Source: CALXXL01 sp964512385
GTDB taxonomy: Bacteria > Verrucomicrobiota > Lentisphaeria > Victivallales > Victivallaceae
Length of the DNA: 64,000 nt
Assembly: GCA_964512385.1 (NCBI GenBank)
Contig: CAZEHZ010000001.1
Location: 62,001 to 126,000, forward strand
Direction: 5' to 3'
Shown here: piece after piece, positions 1 through 8,936 of the stretch
Numbering within the stretch: position 1 is the first letter of the stretch
Layout of the letters: each line of letters begins with the position of its first letter
The notes under the pieces: generated by a model
Told to the model about the DNA's origin: nothing
What the model saw: only the letters and a program-made list of their open reading frames with translations
Database searches by the model: none
Position numbers and translations under genes: made by a program

Positions 1-1152
1 AACAAAAAAGGTAATCGCCATCACAAACGTATCGCTTCTGGGGCCTTTCACAATGCGTAAAATCGTCGAAATTTCGCTCATATTGTAGCAAACCACCGCC
101 ATAATCCCGGCTAAAGCGGCCAGTGGAATCATAGCGGCATACGGAGCGCACAGCATCATAATCAGCATTAATGTGAAACAGTGAACAATCCCCGCCACCG
201 GAGTCTGAGCACCGGCCTTAATATTGGTTGCGGTACGGGCAATGGCGCCGGTCGCCGGAATCCCGCCGAAGAAAGCGGTAACAAAGTTGGCAATGCCCTG
301 AGCGGTAAGTTCGGTATTGGGGCGATGCCGGTCGCCGGTCATCCCGTCGGCCACGGTAGCGCTTAACAGTGACTCCATCCCGGCCAGTAATGCGATTGTC
401 AGTGCGGGCATCAGGAGTTCAGAAATATGGGAAAAATCGAGTCCCGGTAAACTTGGCAGCGGCAACGTGCGCGGCAACGGCGGAAAACTGCTGCCGATGG
501 TGGCGATATCGAGTTTAAAAATCTGGCAGACGGCCGTAGCTCCAATCATGGCGATCAACATGTTAGGAAGTTTGGGGCAGAATTTTTTCATAGTAAAGAT
601 TGCCGCCACAGTACCGATGGACACCGCCGTAACCGGCCAATTTATAGATGGAAACGCATTGAACAAAGCACCGCATTTAGGAATAAAATCCGCAGGCATC
701 TCCGCCACATTTAAACCGAACAAGTCCTTAATCTGAGTGGAAAAAATCACCACGGCAATCCCGGATGTAAACCCGGTAACAACGGGGAATGGAATAAACC
801 TGATTAGCGCCCCCATTTTAAACACGCCGAACAACACCAGCATAATCCCGGCCATCAACATGCATTGTAACAGTCCGCCATCGCCGAATTTGGTATAAAT
901 TCCGGCAATAATCACAATAAAAGCGCCGGTAGGCCCGCCGACCTGCACCTTACTGCCGCCGAAAAACGAGATACAAAACCCGGCCACCACTGCGGTAATC
1001 AGCCCTCTTGCCGGCGGCAATCCGCAAGCGATGGCAAACGCCATAGCCAAAGGCAACGCCACTACACCCACCGTCAAGCCGGCAAATAGATCCCGTTGAA
1101 AAGTTTTTGCGTTATACTTTTTCAGTTCTGAAAACAACACCGGCCTGAACAT
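1..1152 (-). CDS. SulP-family anion permease (partial, C-terminus outside window)
   Basis: Reading from an ATG at 1152 the minus strand stays open for 384 codons to the window edge, so the end is missing. The protein is very hydrophobic with many predicted membrane spans and carries SulP-like stretches such as GLPPARG near the first spans and VGGPTGAF soon after. SulP proteins are inner-membrane transporters of sulfate, bicarbonate or other anions and usually run to about 550 residues with a cytoplasmic STAS domain, which would lie beyond position 1. A purine-rich ribosome site (GGTGAGG) sits ahead of the ATG and a promoter is readable at 1205-1232. The substrate cannot be told from the sequence. 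Confidence 0.9.
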   Translation of the reverse strand, partial: MFRPVLFSELKKYNAKTFQRDLFAGLTVGVVALPLAMAFAIACGLPPARGLITAVVAGFCISFFGGSKVQVGGPTGAFIVIIAGIYTKFGDGGLLQCMLMAGIMLVLFGVFKMGALIRFIPFPVVTGFTSGIAVVIFSTQIKDLFGLNVAEMPADFIPKCGALFNAFPSINWPVTAVSIGTVAAIFTMKKFCPKLPNMLIAMIGATAVCQIFKLDIATIGSSFPPLPRTLPLPSLPGLDFSHISELLMPALTIALLAGMESLLSATVADGMTGDRHRPNTELTAQGIANFVTAFFGGIPATGAIARTATNIKAGAQTPVAGIVHCFTLMLIMMLCAPYAAMIPLAALAGIMAVVCYNMSEISTILRIVKGPRSDTFVMAITFFV

Positions 1153-1204
1153 TTTACCGCCTCACCTTCCACTATATCATTAGTATTTAAAAAAAAGATT
1201 AATT

Positions 1205-1232
1205 AATATAGTGTAGAATAAAAAAATTTCAA
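1205..1232 (-). promoter_or_regulatory. sigma70-like promoter for the SulP gene
   Basis: On the minus strand TTGAAA (1232-1227) and TATATT (1210-1205) are separated by 16 bases, about 50 bases upstream of the SulP start codon. Assigned by pattern only. Confidence 0.6.
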
Positions 1233-1242
1233 GTCTTGGCAC

Positions 1243-1276
1243 AAAAAAAGACCGTTGATTTTCACCAACGGTCTTT
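1243..1276 (-). terminator. intrinsic terminator after the META lipoprotein gene
   Basis: An 11-bp inverted repeat (1247-1257 with 1266-1276) has an 8-base loop and a run of T on the minus strand, 15 bases past the stop codon of the lipoprotein gene. It separates that gene from the SulP gene. Confidence 0.85.
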
Positions 1277-1290
1277 GAAATATGTAGTAA

Positions 1291-1752
1291 TCAATCAACG
1301 TTTTCGGCATCAAAAACAGCTACCGGCATGCCGTTTTTCATTAACGTAAGCTCATCATTTACAATTTTAAAGCCGTCCACATCGGCAATAGTCTGTAAAT
1401 AAAGAGTTTCGTAATCCATCCCCGGCCCGGCCATCATGGTGGTAGCCATTGGAGCAAACTTGATTGTTCCGGCGGACTCATCTACCGTAACCGTATTTTC
1501 GCCGGAAAAATAGCGATTCACGCCGCCGTTGCCGGACACCGAGCCATCTTCGGCAATGACCAGAGTAATATCCTTTTCGGGTTTATTCCAATTTTTATCA
1601 ACGCCGGGCAAGGACTCCATTTCGAGTTCCCATTCCGTACCGTAAAGCGACGGCGCCGCCTCGCGTTTGGCCTCTGTTTTGGAATCATCGCAACCGACCA
1701 GGCAACAAGCCCCCAACGCCAAAACCATAAATTTTCCCATTAAACTACTCAT
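1291..1752 (-). CDS. META (HslJ-like) domain lipoprotein
   Basis: A 153-residue protein with a lipoprotein signal: a hydrophobic start ending in LVGC, so Cys21 is the likely lipidation site. The rest matches the META domain pattern: TEWELE near residue 40, then DGSVSGNGGVNRY, then a TTMMAGPGMD segment where family members usually have an ST-x-MACP-like run. META/HslJ lipoproteins are envelope proteins linked to stress or antibiotic resistance, with poorly defined molecular roles. The start is well supported by AAGGAGGAG seven bases upstream. It is probably monocistronic, with its own -10-like TATAAT (1787-1782) and the terminator at 1243-1276. Confidence 0.8.
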   Translation of the reverse strand: MSSLMGKFMVLALGACCLVGCDDSKTEAKREAAPSLYGTEWELEMESLPGVDKNWNKPEKDITLVIAEDGSVSGNGGVNRYFSGENTVTVDESAGTIKFAPMATTMMAGPGMDYETLYLQTIADVDGFKIVNDELTLMKNGMPVAVFDAENVD

Positions 1753-1858
1753 ATTACTCCTCCTTAATTGCAGGGTTTACCATTATAGACAAGGCCTAAT
1801 TGGAAAAGTTGCGGCGCCCTCAAAATATTTTCTTTTCCGCTACGTTCCTCCGGATCGG

Positions 1859-4294
1859 TTAAAAGCCGAACTCCGGCTGAACAATGCCGAAATCGTTGTC
1901 GGAACGGTCATCATTACCGACTTGTTTTTTAGGTGTATCGGTTTTATCGGTAAATTTTTTCGTCCGTTTTCTTTTATTTTTCGGGAGTTGCTCCGCCTCA
2001 TCAGGAGCCACCACAATCAAATCGTCGCCCTCCGGCTGAACTTCAACTTCCGGCTGAACTTCAACTTCCGGCTGAACTTCAACTTCCGGATGAACTTCAA
2101 CTTCCGGATGAACTTCAACTTCCGGCTCAGCTTCAACTTCCGGCTGAGCTTCAACTTCCGGCGAAACCTCAGTAATCTCTTCCGCATTTTCCCCGGCCGG
2201 ACTTTCGTCAAACTCCACCTCATCGGCGGCATCGGGCTGCATTGCGGCAATCTCCTCTTCCCCCAGATATCTGGAGAAGGTGATTTTAGAAATTTTTCCG
2301 CCAATCATAATGCCCCGTGCCTTGGCGGAGCGACTGGGCAATTCCAGTAAATTCAGTTCCATATCCGCTGTTTTCCGGCCTTCAAACTTCACAATATAGA
2401 CGGCGTCGGTACGTGGAGTAAACAGCTCCAGTCGGGTATTTTCGGGGCAAATCATATACTCGCGATCGGTAATAAACTTATTGATCCGGCTGCGTTTGCC
2501 GTAAAACTTCCCGGTTTTGTTGTCGCGGTAAATCACGCCGAACTCCACGCCGGAATCATGTTTACGAAACTCATACAGCCGATCCACAAACAATTTTTCC
2601 GGCCGGTTAATAATCTTGTATCCGCCGTTGCGCTCCACACACAACAGCTGGTCAAATTCGTTCACCATTACCGAGTCATCACTTTTAATCGCGGTTCCCA
2701 CATAACAGTTTTTCCGATCCCACCCCACTTTGATATTGGATAAAGCGGCGGCCTTGCGGTCAATTTTCTGTAAAGTTTCAATTTCGGTACGCCTGGGGAA
2801 CAACTTGCCGTATTTATCCAGCAGATTCTGTAAATACGCCAAAGCATATTCCACAAGGTACTTCAAATTATGCTTAAGTTCCGCAATTTTGCGGTCAATT
2901 TCCTGTAATTCGCGCTGGTTTTTCTCGATATCAAACCGGCTGATGCGGCGCACCGGCAAGGCCAAAAGTTTGTCCACATCCTCATCGGTAACATCCCGCC
3001 GCAGCATGTGGCGGAACGGCGCCAAACCGGAATGGACTTCATGGTATTCCGCCTCTTCAGATGTAACTTCTTCAATGCGTTTGTAGATACGATTTTCAAA
3101 AAAGATTTGCGCCAGCGTTTTGGCGTGGAATAATTCATGCTGTTTATTAAGCTGAATTTCCAGTTCCTGCTGTAAATAGGCCAGCAACTTGCCGGTATTG
3201 CGTTTAATCACCTCGGTAACGCTCATCACGGCGGGGCGGTTCTCTTTAATTACGGTAAGATTAGGAGAAATCGCCACAGCGCAGTCGGTGTACATGTATA
3301 GAGCATTCAACGCCTTTTCCGGGTCATACCCCCGCATGGGCGAGACCTTGATTTCCACCTGCTGAGCGGTATAATCGCTGATGGCGGCAATTTTAATTTT
3401 GCCTTTTTCGGCGGCTTTTTCGATAGAGGCGATTAAACTTTCGGTGGTGGTGGTGGCGGGAATTTCCCGAATAATCAGTTCCCGGCCCACAATCTCAATC
3501 TTAGCTCTCAACAAAATTTTGCCATTGCCGTCATTATATTCCGACACATCCATTAACCCGCCCTGTAAAAAATCGGGGTACAGTTGAAACTCTTCGCCCT
3601 TTAACTCGGCCATCTGCGCCTGAAGCAGTTCGCCGAAGTTATGCGGCATAATTTTGGTAGCCATTCCCACGGCAATCCCGTCCGCCCCCAGCATGAGCAA
3701 CGCCGGAATTTTCACCGGCAATACCACCGGCTCCATGTGGCGGCCGTCATAAGTATCCACCATCGGGGTAATATCATCATTAAACAGCACATCGCGGGCC
3801 AGCTGACTCAAACCGCATTCGATATAACGGGACGCCGCCGCACTGCTGCCGGTAATAATGTTACCAAAGTTCCCCTGTTTTTCAATAAAATACTCTTTAT
3901 TGGCCAATACCACCATAGCGTCTTTAATGGAGGCGTCGCCATGGGGGTGATATTTCCCCATTACTTCGCCCACCACAAAAGCGCCTTTATGAGTACGCCC
4001 GTCGTCAATCTTATGCATGGCCCATAAAATGCGCCGCTGCACGGGTTTCAAACCGTCGTCCACATCCGGAATCGCCCGGTCCCGCACTACATAAGACGCA
4101 TACTCTAAATAGTTACGATCCATCATATTGCGGAAATATTCATTAGTCCCCGCCACCTTTACGGCATCATGTTCGCCGCTATCGGTTTCGTGCTCCGGTT
4201 CAAACGCCGCATCGAATCCGGCGGCGGCGTTTACGTCGGCGGGCTCTTCCGGCAATGCGTCATGCTGATTTAATTTTTCCGGTTCGTCAGTCAT
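1859..4294 (-). CDS. parC: ParC/GyrA-like type II topoisomerase subunit A
   Basis: An 811-residue DNA breakage-reunion subunit. The winged-helix and tower core is recognisable: KYHPHGD around 114-120 and the catalytic tyrosine Tyr157 in AASRYIE. With the B subunit it makes a heterotetramer that passes DNA strands during replication and segregation. Residues after about 530 form a reduced C-terminal DNA-binding region without an obvious canonical GyrA box, favouring a ParC or chlamydial second-GyrA role over true gyrase. The last ~127 residues are a low-complexity tail with about seven PEVE-type hexapeptides followed by a lysine/arginine-rich end. The start overlaps the parE-like stop by 8 bases (ATGACTGA), implying translational coupling. 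Confidence 0.85.
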   Translation of the reverse strand: MTDEPEKLNQHDALPEEPADVNAAAGFDAAFEPEHETDSGEHDAVKVAGTNEYFRNMMDRNYLEYASYVVRDRAIPDVDDGLKPVQRRILWAMHKIDDGRTHKGAFVVGEVMGKYHPHGDASIKDAMVVLANKEYFIEKQGNFGNIITGSSAAASRYIECGLSQLARDVLFNDDITPMVDTYDGRHMEPVVLPVKIPALLMLGADGIAVGMATKIMPHNFGELLQAQMAELKGEEFQLYPDFLQGGLMDVSEYNDGNGKILLRAKIEIVGRELIIREIPATTTTESLIASIEKAAEKGKIKIAAISDYTAQQVEIKVSPMRGYDPEKALNALYMYTDCAVAISPNLTVIKENRPAVMSVTEVIKRNTGKLLAYLQQELEIQLNKQHELFHAKTLAQIFFENRIYKRIEEVTSEEAEYHEVHSGLAPFRHMLRRDVTDEDVDKLLALPVRRISRFDIEKNQRELQEIDRKIAELKHNLKYLVEYALAYLQNLLDKYGKLFPRRTEIETLQKIDRKAAALSNIKVGWDRKNCYVGTAIKSDDSVMVNEFDQLLCVERNGGYKIINRPEKLFVDRLYEFRKHDSGVEFGVIYRDNKTGKFYGKRSRINKFITDREYMICPENTRLELFTPRTDAVYIVKFEGRKTADMELNLLELPSRSAKARGIMIGGKISKITFSRYLGEEEIAAMQPDAADEVEFDESPAGENAEEITEVSPEVEAQPEVEAEPEVEVHPEVEVHPEVEVQPEVEVQPEVEVQPEGDDLIVVAPDEAEQLPKNKRKRTKKFTDKTDTPKKQVGNDDRSDNDFGIVQPEFGF
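2031..2156 (-). repeat. 18-bp in-frame tandem repeat in the parC-like tail
   Basis: Seven consecutive 18-bp units (plus-strand consensus tccggctgaacttcaact) with a few substitutions, followed by a partial unit. They encode PEVE-A/V-Q/E/H hexapeptides in the acidic tail of the subunit. The near identity of neighbouring units suggests recent slippage and copy-number variation. Confidence 0.95.
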
Positions 4295-6107
4295 ATATGC
4301 TCACTTCCAGATTACTCATAATATATTCCCGTCGGCTTGGGGTATTGGTACCCATGTAAAAATTTAAAATTTCCGGAATATTCCGTAAATTGTCCAAAGT
4401 AACGGGTAAAAGTTTCATCTCTTCGCCGATAAATTCGCCAAAGTCGTCGGGAGAAATTTCGCCCAAGCCCTTAAAGCGGGTAATTTCGGCATTTTTGCCT
4501 AACTTGGCAACGGCGGCATCCCGTTCGGCTTCGCTGTAACAAAAAATCGGCTTGCCTTTTTTCTGGCGCACCCGGAACAGCGGAGTTTCCAGCACAAACA
4601 GATGCTCGGCCAAAACCAGACGGTCAAAATACATTAAGAAATAGGTCATCAATAAATTGCGGATATGCATACCGTCCACATCGGCGTCGGTGGCAATAAT
4701 AACCTTGTCATAGCGTAAATTATCGATATCGGTTTCAATATCCAAGGCCTGCATAATAAACAGCAGTTCATCATTGGCGTAAATTTTGTCCCGTTTCTCG
4801 CCGAACATGTTCATCGGCTTGCCTTTTAACGCAAAAATCGCCTGCGTATTAACGTTCCGGCACTTCTCCAAACTGCCGGCCGCCGAGTCGCCTTCGGTTA
4901 AAAAAATCATAGTGGGGGGAATGGTTTCGCCCCGTTTGGGTTTATCCCCCCGGTGCATTTTGCAGTCTTTAAGTTTAGGAATCCGCAGTGAGGTCTTTTT
5001 CACGGCCTCACGGGATTTTTTCTTAGCGTCCAGAATCTGCCGGTGCAGTTGTTCATTGCGGCACACCTTGTCCATTAAGACATCGGCAATTTCCTTATTT
5101 TTGTGTAAAAAATCCTCTACGGCATTTTTCACAGCCTCCACAATCGGCCACTTGACATCGGTATTGCCCAGTTTATTTTTGGTTTGCGACTCAAACACGG
5201 GGTCTTTCAATTTTATGGCCACGGCGCCCGCCATGCCGTCACGCACATCGTCGGCCTTAAACGACTTGCCGGAATATGCGTTAATCGCCTTCAGCACGCC
5301 CTCTTTAAAGGCCGACAAATGCGTACCGCCGTCATTGGTATACTGGCCGTTGACAAACGAGAAACAGCTTTCGCCATAATTATTGCTATGTGCCAAGGCA
5401 AACTCAATCGTTTTGGTTTTAAAGGCAATCACGTCATAAATCAAATCGTCGCCGCACTCGGCAAGCAACAAATCTTTAAGCCCCTGCTGGGAATAAAATC
5501 TCTGGCCGTTAAAATAGATGGACAATCCGCTGTTCAAATAGCAGTACATCCACATCCGGCGTTCAATATATTCAGTTTTAAAACGGTATCCGGTAAACAG
5601 TTTGGCATCCGGTACAAACGTCACCATTGTGCCGTTTTTCTCGTTGCATTCGCCGGACTCGTCCCGCACTAAAACGCCGCGGCAGAATTCGGCTTCCCGG
5701 AACTTGCCGTCCCGCACGGCTCTGGCCACAAATTTTTCCGCCAGAGCGTTCACCGCCTTGGTTCCCACGCCGTTCAGTCCTACGGAGAACTGGAACACGT
5801 CATCATTATACTTCCCGCCGGTGTTCATAATGGACACGCAGTCCACCAGTTTTCCCAGTGGAATTCCGCGGCCATAGTCCCGCACCGTCATGGTATCGCC
5901 CTCCAGCCGCACGTCGATGCGTTTTCCGGCGCCCATAATAAATTCGTCGATACTGTTATCGATAATTTCCTTCAATAAAATATAAATCCCGTCATTCGGG
6001 TTGGAGCCGTCGCCCATGCGTCCGATATACATACCGGGGCGCAGGCGAATATGTTCCAACGAACTCAGAGTCTGAATTTTATCATCACTGTAAACTGCAT
6101 CTGCCAT
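4287..6107 (-). CDS. parE: ParE/GyrB-like type II topoisomerase subunit B
   Basis: A 606-residue ATPase subunit of a type II topoisomerase. The GHKL ATP site is visible (EIIDNSIDEF about 47-56, DYGRGIPLG about 77-85, GLNGVGTKAVN about 110-120), followed by the TOPRIM metal site: TEGDSAAGS with Glu405 and DADVDG with Asp474, Asp476 and Asp478. An upstream ATG at 6152 would add 15 residues, but the ATG at 6107 has AGGAAA seven bases ahead and gives the normal family N-terminus, so it is preferred. The ~600-residue length is typical of ParE rather than an insert-bearing GyrB. It forms an operon with the overlapping parC-like gene, read from the promoter at 6143-6171. Confidence 0.9.
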   Translation of the reverse strand: MADAVYSDDKIQTLSSLEHIRLRPGMYIGRMGDGSNPNDGIYILLKEIIDNSIDEFIMGAGKRIDVRLEGDTMTVRDYGRGIPLGKLVDCVSIMNTGGKYNDDVFQFSVGLNGVGTKAVNALAEKFVARAVRDGKFREAEFCRGVLVRDESGECNEKNGTMVTFVPDAKLFTGYRFKTEYIERRMWMYCYLNSGLSIYFNGQRFYSQQGLKDLLLAECGDDLIYDVIAFKTKTIEFALAHSNNYGESCFSFVNGQYTNDGGTHLSAFKEGVLKAINAYSGKSFKADDVRDGMAGAVAIKLKDPVFESQTKNKLGNTDVKWPIVEAVKNAVEDFLHKNKEIADVLMDKVCRNEQLHRQILDAKKKSREAVKKTSLRIPKLKDCKMHRGDKPKRGETIPPTMIFLTEGDSAAGSLEKCRNVNTQAIFALKGKPMNMFGEKRDKIYANDELLFIMQALDIETDIDNLRYDKVIIATDADVDGMHIRNLLMTYFLMYFDRLVLAEHLFVLETPLFRVRQKKGKPIFCYSEAERDAAVAKLGKNAEITRFKGLGEISPDDFGEFIGEEMKLLPVTLDNLRNIPEILNFYMGTNTPSRREYIMSNLEVSIYD

Positions 6108-6142
6108 TATGTTTCCTGTTCCTGCTAAAAAAAACCTCTTTA

Positions 6143-6171
6143 AAGATAACACGTTAATGATAAAAATTCAA
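6143..6171 (-). promoter_or_regulatory. sigma70-like promoter for parE-parC
   Basis: Minus-strand TTGAAT (6171-6166) and TATCTT (6148-6143) are 17 bases apart, placing transcription start about 30 bases before the ATG at 6107. The -10 hexamer is the same as at the addB-like and HU/IHF promoters in this window. Confidence 0.65.
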
Positions 6172-6266
6172 GTTCTGAAAATAAATAAAAATTTATTTGC
6201 GATAATCATTTGACTTTTCAGTAAGTGGAACTTATGTTAGAACAATATCAAAATTTGGGAGGCATG

Positions 6267-7190
6267 ATGAACGAAGTAATAAGTTTCAACTTCTGTAATT
6301 GTCTGGCGGAAGGCAATATTGTATGCCAGACAACGGCACAGACCCGTAATGAAATCATTGATAAACTGGCCGAACGCCTGGCCTTCACCACTCCCGGAGT
6401 GGAAAAGGAGGATATTCTCTCTTCGGTGCGTGAGCGTGAACAGCTGATGCCTACGGTGATCGCCCCCGGTTTAGCCATTCCCCACGCCCGCATGGCGAAT
6501 GTGGACAAGCTGCTGATTGCGCTGGCCACGAGTCCCAACGGTATCGACTTCGGCACGCCGGAGATGGGGCCGGTGCATGTAATCGTCCTGATTCTGACTC
6601 CGGCCGACGACCCCGGACTGCACTTGCAGCTGCTGAGCAGTATCGCCAAGATGTTTGCCCCGGCCGACGCCATAGAAAAAGTGGCCAATTTGGAGAGTCC
6701 GGGAGCAATAATGAGTTTCTTTGCCGACAGCAGCATGAAAATCCCGGCCTATCTGCGGGTAAAAGACCTGATGAATCATAATCCGATTGTCCTGCAGGAA
6801 GCGGACACCTTAAATACCGCCATCACCACGTTAGCCACTACAGAACAATCCGAAATCCCGGTATTGGATGAAGACGGCGACCTGCGCGGCATAGTTGCGG
6901 CCTATGACGTCCTGCACTTCAGTTTGCCGGAACATATTTTATGGATGAATGACTTAACGCCGATTCTGCGCTTTCAGCCGTTCGCCGAAATGCTGAAAAA
7001 CTCCAAAGACACCAAACTGGCGGACTTCATGCGTGAAAAGGTGGAAATGATCGAGGAAGATGTTCCGGCGATTCAGTTGATAAAACAGTTTATTGTTACG
7101 CAGGTAAAGCAGGTAATTGTTACCAAAAACGGTAAATTTTCCGGTATTGTCGAGGTAAAAAACATAGTGCGCGACCTATTCTGGGCGTAA
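6267..7190 (+). CDS. EIIA (PtsN/fructose-type) domain fused to CBS pair
   Basis: A 307-residue cytoplasmic protein. Residues about 8-155 form a PTS EIIA type-2 domain with the phospho-accepting histidine His73 in AIPHARM. Residues about 163-307 hold two CBS motifs (beginning VKDLMNHNPIV and LADFMREKVEM), which usually bind adenine nucleotides. No EIIB or EIIC partner is nearby, so it is more likely a regulatory phospho-switch than a sugar-uptake component. GTG 6225, ATG 6234 and ATG 6264 are also in frame; ATG 6267 is chosen because GGGAGG ends four bases before it. The next gene, 18 bases on, is a NhaD-like antiporter, so this protein may sense energy status to control ion transport (inference). 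Confidence 0.85.
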   Translation: MNEVISFNFCNCLAEGNIVCQTTAQTRNEIIDKLAERLAFTTPGVEKEDILSSVREREQLMPTVIAPGLAIPHARMANVDKLLIALATSPNGIDFGTPEMGPVHVIVLILTPADDPGLHLQLLSSIAKMFAPADAIEKVANLESPGAIMSFFADSSMKIPAYLRVKDLMNHNPIVLQEADTLNTAITTLATTEQSEIPVLDEDGDLRGIVAAYDVLHFSLPEHILWMNDLTPILRFQPFAEMLKNSKDTKLADFMREKVEMIEEDVPAIQLIKQFIVTQVKQVIVTKNGKFSGIVEVKNIVRDLFWA

Positions 7191-7208
7191 AAATTTTGGA
7201 GGATAAAA

Positions 7209-8936
7209 ATGTCAGAGAGTGAAACAGGGGACAATCTTTCATTAAAAGCAATGCTTGTCCGTTTTATGATTATGTTGGGTGTTTCCGGTGCGGTGGGTGT
7301 TACCGGCTGTATGACCGGAGCGCTGGAGGTGCATCAAGCCACGGCCTGTTCAGTATTTATCGCCATTATTTTTGGTACGTTGTTTTTCTGGAACTTCCGT
7401 CTGGCGATAGCGTTTTTAGGTTTATCGGTACTAATCTTCACCAATTCGCTGAACATTGCCCGTTTTGTTACGTCGTCATCGCTGGAGGTAATTCTATTTT
7501 TGGTCGGCATGATGATTATCGTAGGGGCGTTGCGGGACCTGGGCTTTTTCACGTGGGTAGTGCAGTTAATTGTATCGATGCCGAAAATTTCGGGTAAAAA
7601 GTTCATTGCCTGCACCGCATTTGCCTCGGCGCTGTTAGCGTGTGCGGTGGATGAAGTAACCTCCATAATTTTCGTATCCACCTTGATTTTCCAAGTTTGC
7701 GACCGTTTGAAATTGAATCCATTGCCCTACATAATGATTTGTGTATTAGCCACTAACGTAGGCAGTGCCGGCACGATGATGGGTAATCCGGTGGGTATTT
7801 TCATCGGCACCAAGGCGGGCTTAACCTTTGGTGACTTTATGATTTGGGCATTTCCGATAATGATTGCCGCATTGCTGGTCACGATAGCCTTAACCATGTT
7901 CTATTTCCGTAAAGACCTGCGGCGTTTTGACCTGCATTTGCAGGAGCGTTTAGCTAAAAACCTGTCGTTGGCGCCGGTGGTGGAAGTCCCGTACATGCAG
8001 GGAGTTATTCTGTTGGCGGTAACCATTTGCGTAATAGCGTCGCATCATCCGCTGGAACAGTTGTTTAATCTGGAAAAGAACAGTATTCTGTTGATTGCGC
8101 CGTTAATCTGTTCCGGCATTGTAATGATAATCAAGCATAACCGGGCCAGATATTATGTAGAAAAAGAGGTAGACTGGTGGACATTATTGTTCTTCATGCT
8201 GTTGTTTGCGGTAGCTGGCACGGTGCAATTCACCGGTGTAGACCGGGTAATGGCGAACTACTTTACCAGCGTGGCGGGTACTCAACATGCGGTATTGGTG
8301 CCGTTCATCTTAGGTGTATCGGCGGTAGGTTCAGCCTTTGTGGACAACGTAATTTTTGTCGCGGCGTTCTGTCCGGTAATTGAACAACTGGCGCAAACGT
8401 TAAAAGACCTGCCGTTGTGGTGGGCGTTGCTGTTCGGTGCGTGTCTGGGCGGCAATATCACCATGATTGGCAGTACGGCAAACATTGTAGCGCTGGGGAT
8501 GCTGGAACGTAAGAGTCATATCCATGTCAACTTTTTCCAGTGGCTGAAAATCGGAGCATTATCGGCATTAGTGGCGGCGGCGATTGCGTGGGGCGGCATT
8601 ATGCTGTTGTCGCCCTTGATGCCGGATCGTTATTCCGTGCTGGATGCGACGGCTTTTGAAGAGGGTAAAGGCTTGGATTTTAACCAAAAATTAGTTACCG
8701 TTACCGCCAGAGTGGTGGGCTTAACCGCCGACACGCCGTCTGCACCGAATCAGAAGTGGCAGTTAAAAATCGACGGCGACATTCATACCATTCCGATTAC
8801 GGCGGAAACGGTAAAATCGCTAACCTTAAAACCCGGTGTCTGGGCGTTCCGCGGCACCATGACCGGCAACCCGGAATCCGGCTATAATCTGGCCATAACT
8901 GAAGTTGTTCCACGAGACCATGCAAGGATGCATTAA
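7209..8936 (+). CDS. NhaD/ArsB-type ion transporter with soluble C-terminal domain
   Basis: A 575-residue inner-membrane protein with about 11-12 hydrophobic spans. The repeated signature regions CAVDEVTSIIF near 140 and SAFVDNVIFVAAF near 380, plus paired GNPVGIF and GGNITMIGSTANI loops, are typical of the IT superfamily, especially NhaD sodium/proton antiporters. The final ~85 residues form a soluble extension of alternating short strands, perhaps an OB-like fold, which is unusual for the family. GGAGG lies ahead of the start. It is co-directional with the EIIA-CBS gene and overlaps the trmO gene, so the three are probably co-transcribed. The transported ion is not proven. Confidence 0.85.
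   Translation: MSESETGDNLSLKAMLVRFMIMLGVSGAVGVTGCMTGALEVHQATACSVFIAIIFGTLFFWNFRLAIAFLGLSVLIFTNSLNIARFVTSSSLEVILFLVGMMIIVGALRDLGFFTWVVQLIVSMPKISGKKFIACTAFASALLACAVDEVTSIIFVSTLIFQVCDRLKLNPLPYIMICVLATNVGSAGTMMGNPVGIFIGTKAGLTFGDFMIWAFPIMIAALLVTIALTMFYFRKDLRRFDLHLQERLAKNLSLAPVVEVPYMQGVILLAVTICVIASHHPLEQLFNLEKNSILLIAPLICSGIVMIIKHNRARYYVEKEVDWWTLLFFMLLFAVAGTVQFTGVDRVMANYFTSVAGTQHAVLVPFILGVSAVGSAFVDNVIFVAAFCPVIEQLAQTLKDLPLWWALLFGACLGGNITMIGSTANIVALGMLERKSHIHVNFFQWLKIGALSALVAAAIAWGGIMLLSPLMPDRYSVLDATAFEEGKGLDFNQKLVTVTARVVGLTADTPSAPNQKWQLKIDGDIHTIPITAETVKSLTLKPGVWAFRGTMTGNPESGYNLAITEVVPRDHARMH

Noticed and set aside
2031..2156. Possible CRISPR array
   Set aside because: Units are directly adjacent with no spacers and lie in frame in a protein tail; the same holds for the 24-bp repeats at 36911-37005.
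1667..2350. 227-codon plus-strand frame with a repeated RLNFNF pattern
   Set aside because: It is antisense to the parC-like tail and the META lipoprotein; its repeats are the reverse reading of the 18-bp units.
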